A program made the translations under genes and the position numbers. Shown here piece by piece: positions 1 to 6,100 of a DNA stretch of 6,943 nucleotides; position 1 is the first letter of the stretch; each line of letters opens with the position of its first letter. The notes beneath the pieces were generated by a model, which ran no database searches, was not told the origin of the DNA, and saw only the letters and a list, made by a program, of their open reading frames with translations. The stretch covers positions 1-6,943 of the forward strand of contig JASHYU010000261.1 in assembly GCA_030042855.1 (NCBI GenBank), given 5' to 3'. Source of the DNA: Thermoplasmata archaeon. GTDB lineage: Archaea; Thermoplasmatota; Thermoplasmata; UBA184.

Positions 1-253
1 CGTCCAGGAGGGCGACAACGTCCCCCGAGGCGTCTCGGATCGCCCCCGAGATCATCCCGCCGAACCGCGGGTCATCGGATCGAAGGACGCGAGGCGAGGT
101 CCGCGCGACGCCGAACGTCTCGCGCGGAAGGTCCAGATTGGTCACGACGAGGATCTCCAGTTCGACCTCGGCCTCCCGTTGCGACTGGACCGAGGCCACG
201 GCCTGGGCCACGAACTGGTCTCGATTGTAGGCCGGGACGACCACGGAGATCAT
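1..253 (-). CDS. Family 2 glycosyltransferase, N-terminal part (runs off the window)
   Basis: The minus strand from the ATG at 253 is open to base 1 and gives 84 residues beginning MISVVVPAYNRDQFVAQAVA. This is the classic start of a GT-A fold family 2 glycosyltransferase: a first beta strand followed by P-A-Y-N, then a helix and a second strand (EILVVTN). The visible part ends in GDVVALLD, where D84 is placed as the first Asp of the family's metal- and nucleotide-sugar-binding DxD/DDD motif; the rest of that motif lies outside the window. Such enzymes act in the cytoplasm, or at its membrane face, on nucleotide-activated sugars. Substrate and product cannot be told from this fragment. The ATG was chosen because it sits directly before the first core strand and has a TATA-like box about 32 bases upstream. 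It lies 144 bases downstream of the membrane protein gene on the same strand, so both may serve one glycan pathway. Confidence 0.85.
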   Translation of the reverse strand, partial: MISVVVPAYNRDQFVAQAVASVQSQREAEVELEILVVTNLDLPRETFGVARTSPRVLRSDDPRFGGMISGAIRDASGDVVALLD

Positions 254-280
254 GTGCGACCACGCCCAGCAGCGCGCCGG

Positions 281-290
281 GATATGTGAA
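281..290 (-). promoter_or_regulatory. TATA-like box for the glycosyltransferase gene
   Basis: On the minus strand this reads TTCACATATC, an AT-rich island in GC-rich surroundings. Its centre is about 32 bases upstream of the ATG at 253. Archaeal TATA boxes centre about 25-30 bases before the transcription start, so a transcript from here would be leaderless or have only a few untranslated bases. That fits the lack of a clear Shine-Dalgarno sequence before the ATG. The call rests on composition and spacing only. Confidence 0.35.
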
Positions 291-345
291 CGCCACTCCT
301 CGCGTCGACCCCCGGTACCGCGAACGCCTCCCGCCGACCCTCGGA

Positions 346-378
346 CCGCGATCTCGGCGATCGCGGGGTCGCGCGACC
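346..378. repeat. Two adjacent inverted repeats after the DUF2079-like gene
   Basis: CCGCGATC (346-353) and GATCGCGG (359-366) form a perfect 8-bp stem with a 5-base loop. Directly adjoining is a perfect 12-base palindrome, GGTCGCGCGACC (367-378). Both lie about 20-50 bases past the stop codon of the minus-strand membrane protein gene and before the glycosyltransferase start. They could fold in the transcript and affect 3' end formation or stability. There is no T-rich tract in the minus-strand direction, so I do not call a standard archaeal terminator. A binding site for a dimeric protein is another possibility. Confidence 0.5.
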
Positions 379-397
379 GTCGTTCTTCTTCGGGGTA

Positions 398-2716
398 CTA
401 CGACGTGTAGTCGATCTGGATGTAGTCGAGCTCGATGAACCCCGGCTCGAACGTCCCGTTGACGGTCGCACCGGAGAGGTACCCCCGCCACTCCGCCGAT
501 GCGTAGGGCTCCACCAACGAGTAGCGGAAGGTGAAATTGGTCCAGTGGGTCAGGGAGACCTGGTCCGCGGTGATCACCTGGTAGTACCAATAGGCAGAGC
601 CCGACGCGCTGGCGTCCAGGACCGCGACGTTGGGGTCACCCGAGGTAGGGTAGGGGAAATCGCCCTTGAGCGCCACCGTGACCGTGTACGTGCCCGGCAG
701 CACCGTGAGGTAGGGCCCATACCAGATCGAGTTGCCGACGCCCGACAGGTTGCTCGCGGGCACGGTCTCGATCACCTGGCCGCACGTCGAGTTCGATTCC
801 GACACGATGGCCCCCGAGGCCCCGATCGAGAGGTCCCTCCCGCAGAGCGTGCGCTGCGCGAGGACCGGGCTGACCTCGACCACGTCGGGCGGGCCGGTGT
901 ATCCCTGTTCGAAGAGGTAGATCGAACCCGGGTACGTGGCGGTGGAGTACAGCAGGATGACGATCCCGTAGTCGCTCTCGTTGAAGAGGAGGGGCGAGAG
1001 GAACGGCGGCACGGCGAACCACTGGCTGGTGCTCAACAGGACATACTTCGGCGGGTTCGAGGCGTTGAAGGGCAGGAAGGGAGGCGAGGCCGGATACCAC
1101 AGGAGGGCGTAGGCGCGCGCGTTGTTCGCGACGAAGGGGAACAGATTGTCCGACGCGAGGATCGGAGCGTCGGCCGGGATCCGGCTCAGGACCTGGGACA
1201 GGTACGGGTAGACGGGATTCGGAGCATAATCGAACGAGTACCCGGCGTACCCTGTCCCTCGGAAGTTCGCCGTGTTCAGCGGCGACATCGCGAGGTTCGT
1301 AGCGGCCAGTACGACGAGCGCCCCCGCCACGAGACCCCGGGCGACGGACGGTCTCCGCCGCCAGTTCCGTCGGCGCGTCGACTCCGTCGGGACACCGATC
1401 CGTTCCCCTGCCCGTCGGCGGCCCACGATCAGGTACAGCACCAGGGCCGCGCCGCCGGCACACGCACCCACCAGGATCCCGGGGTTGGCCGCCGCGATGA
1501 GATCGAGGGAATCGAAGAGGCCCGCGACGAGAAAGGGAACCAGAAGGAGCCACCAGCCGCCCGGCCGGAAGGCCGTGACGGAGCCTTCCTCCGCGCGGCG
1601 ACCCGATCCGCCGAAGGCCGAAAGGCCCTCGATAAAGGCGATCGCGATCGGCCCCACCGCGATGAACGAGTACTGAAACCCGAACGTGGTGTACGCGCCG
1701 TACGGCACCATGACCACCGAGTAGACGAACCAGGGAAGGCTGAGGATCAGCAGACGGCGACGGACGAGGAGCGGGAGGAAGCCGAACGCGGCGAGGAGTA
1801 GCAGCCAGTACAGGAGGCGACTGCCGATGTCGCCCAGCGTCAACCCCCACCAGTAGACTCCGAGCCAGGTGTACGGGCTCGCGAGAGGGAAGATCGGAGA
1901 AGCACCCGTTATCGTCGCGAGGACGTGGTTCGTGATGTAACTCAGGACGAGGTGCCCGACGATCGCGACGGCGAGCAGCACGAACAGCGGGACCCAGCGG
2001 CGCGGGCGATGGAGAGCCTGTCGGAGCGAAGCCAGGGGCCGTCGTGTGACGGCGATGAGGTACGGGTATCCGAAGTACGCCACGACACCGATCAGCAGGA
2101 CCGGGAAGACCTCGAGGGTCAACATCCCGGCGACCACGGGAACCATCGCGAGTGCGTACCGACCGCGGTTCCAGAGGTAGTACGTCGAGAGGAGTTCCAC
2201 CGGGATGAAGGACTCCCAGTGAAAATCAAAGAGAAGGGCGGAGACGACCGGGAACGAGACCAGGTAGACGATCACCCCGCCGAACAGGAGGCCCTCGGGG
2301 ACGCGGGCGTCCCGGCCGATGAGGTAGAGCGGGATCGCCGCGGAGGCGACCGCCAATCCCTGGAGGATGAAGAGCGTCCCCGCGACGGGCCAGGCGCCGT
2401 AGATCGTGGCGATTGGGATCGCGACGTACGTCGGGTGAACGAACAGGAAGCTGTTCGCGTGGGCGACCTCCCAGTCCCCCGCCTCGTACAACAGGTGGCC
2501 GTGGGTCGTCGTCCACAGCATTTGCATGTTGATCCCGAGGTCCCAGTTCGCCCCGAAGAACTCCTCGTAGCGCATCTCGCAGATCGCCGCGTAGATCGCC
2601 ACGAAGACTCCGACGATCGTCAGGAGTACCAAGATCGAAGCGGGTCGCACGCTCCCGCCGGCCCGGCCGCGCGGGCGCGCCTCGGGTTCGGGTCCGACGT
2701 TCGGTTCAGCGGACAA
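398..2716 (-). CDS. DUF2079-like polytopic membrane protein (GT-C-like) with extracytoplasmic beta-rich C-terminus
   Basis: This 772-residue protein has a short Arg-rich cytoplasmic N-terminus, then about 11-12 hydrophobic segments between residues 27 and 478. It resembles DUF2079 proteins: NWDLGINMQMLW with Asp59 in the first outer loop, H94-P-T-Y, an ILQGLAVASAAIPLYLIG helix, and LLFDFHWESF around 161-170. In GT-C enzymes a first-loop Asp is often catalytic, so D59 is the candidate residue. Residues 430-460 form an Arg-rich cytoplasmic loop. Residues 480-772 are predicted outside the cell, with six N-X-S/T sequons and two cysteines (C625, C645) that could pair. Lipid-linked sugar transfer at the outer membrane face is inferred, not shown. 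The start is a TTG at 2716: the frame is open upstream to a TGA at 2825-2827 but offers no ATG, GTG or TTG there. GGGAG lies about 10 bases before it. A GTG at 2650 is the alternative and would remove the first 22 residues. Confidence 0.85.
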   Translation of the reverse strand: MSAEPNVGPEPEARPRGRAGGSVRPASILVLLTIVGVFVAIYAAICEMRYEEFFGANWDLGINMQMLWTTTHGHLLYEAGDWEVAHANSFLFVHPTYVAIPIATIYGAWPVAGTLFILQGLAVASAAIPLYLIGRDARVPEGLLFGGVIVYLVSFPVVSALLFDFHWESFIPVELLSTYYLWNRGRYALAMVPVVAGMLTLEVFPVLLIGVVAYFGYPYLIAVTRRPLASLRQALHRPRRWVPLFVLLAVAIVGHLVLSYITNHVLATITGASPIFPLASPYTWLGVYWWGLTLGDIGSRLLYWLLLLAAFGFLPLLVRRRLLILSLPWFVYSVVMVPYGAYTTFGFQYSFIAVGPIAIAFIEGLSAFGGSGRRAEEGSVTAFRPGGWWLLLVPFLVAGLFDSLDLIAAANPGILVGACAGGAALVLYLIVGRRRAGERIGVPTESTRRRNWRRRPSVARGLVAGALVVLAATNLAMSPLNTANFRGTGYAGYSFDYAPNPVYPYLSQVLSRIPADAPILASDNLFPFVANNARAYALLWYPASPPFLPFNASNPPKYVLLSTSQWFAVPPFLSPLLFNESDYGIVILLYSTATYPGSIYLFEQGYTGPPDVVEVSPVLAQRTLCGRDLSIGASGAIVSESNSTCGQVIETVPASNLSGVGNSIWYGPYLTVLPGTYTVTVALKGDFPYPTSGDPNVAVLDASASGSAYWYYQVITADQVSLTHWTNFTFRYSLVEPYASAEWRGYLSGATVNGTFEPGFIELDYIQIDYTS
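401..739 (-). other. C-terminal carbohydrate-binding-like domain of the membrane protein
   Basis: Residues 660-772 follow a pattern seen in jelly-roll modules appended to surface glycosyltransferases: a WYGPYLTVLPGTYTVTVALKG segment, a central VAVLDASASG strand, THWTNFTFRYSL, AEWRGYL, and a final FIELDYIQIDY strand running almost to the C-terminus. The 'GPY-x-x-L-P-G-x-Y' signature plus alternating beta strands supports a small beta-sandwich. Carbohydrate binding is inferred from this pattern; no binding residues can be assigned from sequence alone. The preceding region (residues about 505-570, PADAPILASDNLFPFVANNARAY) looks like the usual outer domain of DUF2079 proteins, so this module seems to be an addition. 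Confidence 0.5.
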
Positions 2717-2830
2717 TCCGCCCCCGCTCCCGGGCAGCAGGACGACTTTCGGCGCGTCTACCGAACCCTTGCGGCATCGAGCTTGTCCGAGAGGATGTCC
2801 CCGCTCTCCCCAGTTCCACCCGCGTCACCG

Positions 2831-2839
2831 TGTAATAAC
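2831..2839 (-). promoter_or_regulatory. TATA-like box toward the DUF2079-like gene
   Basis: On the minus strand this reads GTTATTACA, flanked by CCGT (2828-2831) and ACGG (2838-2841), which are inverted copies of each other. A transcription start about 25 bases on, near 2808, would leave a leader of about 90 bases to the TTG at 2716. GTTATAC on the minus strand at 2904-2910 is an alternative, more distant box. Assignment is by composition and position only. Confidence 0.3.
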
Positions 2840-2891
2840 GGACCACCTCGGACTGGCGGTATCCCAACTTGCCGACGGGCCCTCCGGGGCC

Positions 2892-2918
2892 GCCCGGCCG
2901 AACGTATAACAGCCGGGC
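2892..2918. promoter_or_regulatory. Inverted repeat around a TATA-like core, candidate operator
   Basis: GCCCGGC (2892-2898) and GCCGGGC (2912-2918) are perfect inverted copies separated by 13 bases containing GTATAAC. Half-site centres are 20 bp apart, close to two helical turns, as expected for a dimeric DNA-binding protein reading one face. The right half-site ends two bases before the plus-strand TATA-like element at 2921-2930, so occupancy could block or recruit transcription factors in both directions. In GC-rich DNA a 7-bp inverted repeat can arise by chance, so the position is the main support. Confidence 0.4.
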
Positions 2919-2931
2919 AAGCATTTATCGG
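2918..2931 (+). promoter_or_regulatory. BRE/TATA-like element for the plus-strand genes
   Basis: The sequence CAAGCATTTATCGG resembles archaeal BRE plus TATA arrangements (purine-rich AAG followed by TTTAT). The expected transcription start is about 25 bases past the box, near 2950. That is just before a GTG at 2953 and about 155 bases before the ATG of the large surface protein at 3106. Confidence 0.45.
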
Positions 2932-2952
2932 GAGTCGACCCCCATTTCTTTC

Positions 2953-3063
2953 GTGGGCGCCCTCCTAAAGAGGGGGAGGGTTCCACCTGGGGACGGAATG
3001 CCGCGGTCATCGCTCGAGAAGAGCCGCCCGTCTCCGGTTGGTCGGTGCCTCCGTTGCCGGTAG
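2953..3063 (+). CDS. Possible leaderless micro-ORF with C-terminal CxxC
   Basis: A GTG at 2953 lies about 28 bases after the centre of the TATA-like box, the spacing expected for a leaderless transcript. It opens 36 codons ending at a TAG (3061-3063). The product is basic and ends in GRCLRCR, with one CxxC pair. An internal ATG at 2998 would give a 21-residue product. The stop lies 42 bases before the ATG of the large surface protein and in the same frame. It might be a small protein, a regulatory upstream ORF, or simply leader sequence. I do not recognise a family, and a single CxxC would not form a complete zinc site on its own. Confidence 0.18.
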   Translation: MGALLKRGRVPPGDGMPRSSLEKSRPSPVGRCLRCR

Positions 3064-3105
3064 CTTGATGCCTCCGGCCGAGAGCGTCGAGCGCCAGATC
3101 GTTCC

Positions 3106-6100
3106 ATGCCGCGCGGTGCGCGGATTGCTTTCCAAGTCGGGTGCCGCGGACACCCCGGACCACCCCGACGGATAGTCTCGTTCGGCATTCCGACACTCGT
3201 CGTACTCTTGGTGGGGGGAGCGCTGGTCGCCCTCGCGGTACCCGCGGTAGGCGCGGCGACCGCCGTTCGGTCCCTACCCTCCCCCGTGGGACTTCGACCC
3301 GCGGAAGGTGGCGACCCGAACCCGGCCGTCTCTGTCGATCCTTCGTCGGCCTACGTCGGCGGCCAGGTCAATGTTTCGGGCAGCGGCTTCCTGCCCTCTG
3401 CCGAGGTCGAGCTCTTCCTGAATACTTCGACCACATCGGTGCTGTTCGCCGAATGCCCCACGAACTCCTCGGGCGGGTTCTCTTGCACGACCCAGATTCC
3501 CGGAATGGTCGCCGGGTCCTACGAACTCAACGCCACGGATACCCTAGAAAACGCGACGACCGAGTTCACCATTCTGTCGCCCTTTCTGACGCTGACCCCG
3601 GAGGGGGGCCTCGTCGGCTCCAACTTGACCGTGAACGGGACGGGGTTCACGCCGAACGGAGTCCTGACGTTGGAGTTCGATGGGTCGCCACCGCCCAATG
3701 GCTGCAGCGAAGCCGGTGGGCTGACCGCGGACACCCGTGGAAATTTCACGTGCAGCTTCCCCGTCCCCGACTCCCCGTACGGCGATCGGACGATCCGGGT
3801 CAACGACTCGTTCAACAACGCGACCGCGACGTTCGATGTAGGGGCGAACCTAACGCTGAGCTCCACCTCGGCCGTCTTCGGGCAGTCGATCGAGGCGAAT
3901 GCGTCCGGTTTGCCGGCGTCGGTGACGCTCCGGTTCGAGTGGAACGCGTCCCTGTCGCTCTGCTCGGGCACTACGACGGCTTCCGGAACTTTCGAGTGCA
4001 CGTTCGACGTGCCCGCGGCGTTCGGGGGGGAGCACTCGTTGAATCTGACGGCGGGCAGTGTCACGCTGCTGCCCACCCTCGACGTCCACCCCTCCGTCAC
4101 CCTGAGTTCGTACGTTGTCCAGGTCGGGGACTCGGTGGTCGCCTACGGCAACGGGTTCTACAATCGGTCCAACTCCGTGCTGGTCCAATGGAATCACGTC
4201 TCCACGCTCTGCTCGAAGACCACACCGATTTCCGGGGCGGTGACCTGCGACTTCCGGATCGGATCGTATCCGGGGGGCGAGTACAACGTTACCTTCAACC
4301 AGACGCTCGCGCACGAAGACTTGCTCCTCAACGCCTCGCTGAATCTCACCCCCGCCTTCTCCGTCAGCCCGGACGCCGGGGTCGTCGGGACCACCGTGAC
4401 GTTGAGCGGCAACGGGTTCGGCGCCTCCTCGACCTACACGGACTGCCTCCAGACGACCGATGACGCGTACTGCTCGTCGGGGAGCTCGTTCACGACCGCC
4501 ACCAACGGCTCGATCAAGACGGACACCACCTTCCAGGTCCCGTCCAAGAGCGCCGGCGCGTACTACCTGGTGGTCTCGCTCGATGAGAAGGTCCTCGATT
4601 CCGCCGGCTTCACCGTGACCCGGGCGACGGTGGTGCTGACGCCGGAGGTCGGGCAGGTCGGAAGCTCGCTCAACATCTCGGGCAGCGGGCTCGCGCCCGA
4701 TACGGACTACAACTACTGCTTCGAGTCGGCCAGTGCCGCTTGTCCCGCGGGGTCGTCCAGCTTCGAGTCGAACAGCACCGGAGGGATGCTGCCGCCGAGC
4801 GGGGTCCCGCTGTCGCTCACCGTCCCCGCGGTGGCGGGGGGGAAGTATCACGTCGACATCTCCTACATCTCCGACGGCACCGCAACCCTCATCGGATCCG
4901 CGCCGTTCACCGTTGAGGGGAACGTATCGAGCACCGCCTACGCGGCGACGGTCGGGACCCGGGTCGTGGCCAACGGCACCGGACTCCCGGGCTCCGACGC
5001 GTATACGGTCTCCTGGAGCTCCGGGCCGGTGCTCTGTTCCGGAAACACCACCGCGAACGGGACCCTCGACTGTTCGTTCACGGTCCCGCCCTCGGGCTAC
5101 GGCCCGACCTCGATCGGGACCCTCGTTGAGAGCGAGCTCTACCTGTTCACCCTGTTCGTGCTTCCTCTCCTCACCGTGACGCCCGCCTCCGGACCGGTGG
5201 GAACCACCGTCGAGGCCCAGGTTTCCGGATTCGTTCCCTCCCACTCGACCGATTTCAACTGGACGAGTTCGACCCCCGTGTGCACCGGGACGACCAACGC
5301 TTCCGGGAGCCTCTCGTGCCCGTTCTCGGTACCGGCCACACCGAACGGGGCCCACCGCATTCAAGCGGCGGCGGGGGCTAGCACCGCCGCGAGCAGCTTC
5401 GACGTCACCTCGGCCGTCAGCGCTACGCCGCTCAACGGAACGGTGGGATCGTCGAGCTCCCTTTCGGGGAGCGGCTTCGGAGCGGACTCGAACTTCGCGG
5501 CGACCTGGAACGGATCGGTCACCCTCTGCGCGGGTCTGACGGACGCGGCGGGTAACCTGTCGTGTACCTTCCACGTTCCCATCGCACCGGGAGGCTCGAC
5601 GCCGATCGTCGTGCAGCAGGGCTCGCTCTCGGTGACGATCTACTTCCTCGTCCAGCCGAGCCTGGCCGCTTCGCCCGCGGAGGGCGCCGTCGGCAGCCAC
5701 GTCGAGGCGATCGCCTATGGGCTCGTGCCGGGCACCACCTTTTCGTTCGGCTGGAACGCGTCGACCACGTTCTGTAGCGGCCCGTCGCCCACGGACGGGG
5801 CCTACTTCTGCAACTTCACCGTCCCGATGGCGCCGGCGGGGTCGTACGACCTCGCGGCGAGCGACGGGGGCACGGGCCTCGCGCTCACGTTCGTCGTCGA
5901 GCCCGCGTTCTCCCTCTCCGTGGCCGGCGGCCTCGTGGGCACGGGCGTGGAGGTGACGGGCAACGGGTTCGATGCTGACGCTCCGTTCCTCGTCGCCTGG
6001 AACGCGTCGACCCCGCTCTGTTCCGGCTCGACCAATGCCAGCGGCGGCCTCAACTGCACGTTCTCCGTCCCGCCGGCCCCCGAGGGATCTCACGCGGTCG

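Larger units (their letters stand above)
2717..3105. other. Divergent intergenic control region
   Basis: These 389 bases separate the two divergently transcribed large genes. They hold TATA-like boxes for both directions, a perfect inverted repeat at 2892-2918, a short stem (CCCTC 2960-2964, GAGGG 2970-2974), a purine-rich run at 2970-2980, and a possible leaderless micro-ORF at 2953-3063. Longer open frames here on either strand lack recognisable motifs, and I treat them as chance. The predicted leaders to the annotated starts are long for archaea: roughly 90-160 bases on the minus side and about 150 on the plus side. Confidence 0.7.

Noticed and set aside
545..1850. Overlapping frames of about 400 codons on both strands (545-1801 plus, 636-1850 minus) within the membrane protein gene
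   Set aside because: Both products are rich in Arg, Pro and charged residues with no recognisable motifs, whereas the 398-2716 frame encodes clear membrane helices and DUF2079-like motifs.
2706..2924. Minus-strand 72-codon frame with a LGYRQSEVVRYY stretch resembling the end of a ribbon-helix-helix motif
   Set aside because: The N-terminal beta strand and first helix of that fold are missing and the rest is low complexity. It overlaps the promoter region and is probably a chance match.
2970..2992. G-quadruplex candidate in the 5' leader of the surface protein
   Set aside because: Only three runs of three or more G are present (2972-2976, 2978-2980, 2989-2992), so a standard three-tier quadruplex is not supported.
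3166..3186. Twin-arginine (Tat) signal at R21-R22 of the surface protein
   Set aside because: Only the RR pair matches; the following I-V-S-F does not fit the Tat consensus. A multi-disulfide, membrane-anchored repeat protein is more likely exported unfolded by Sec.
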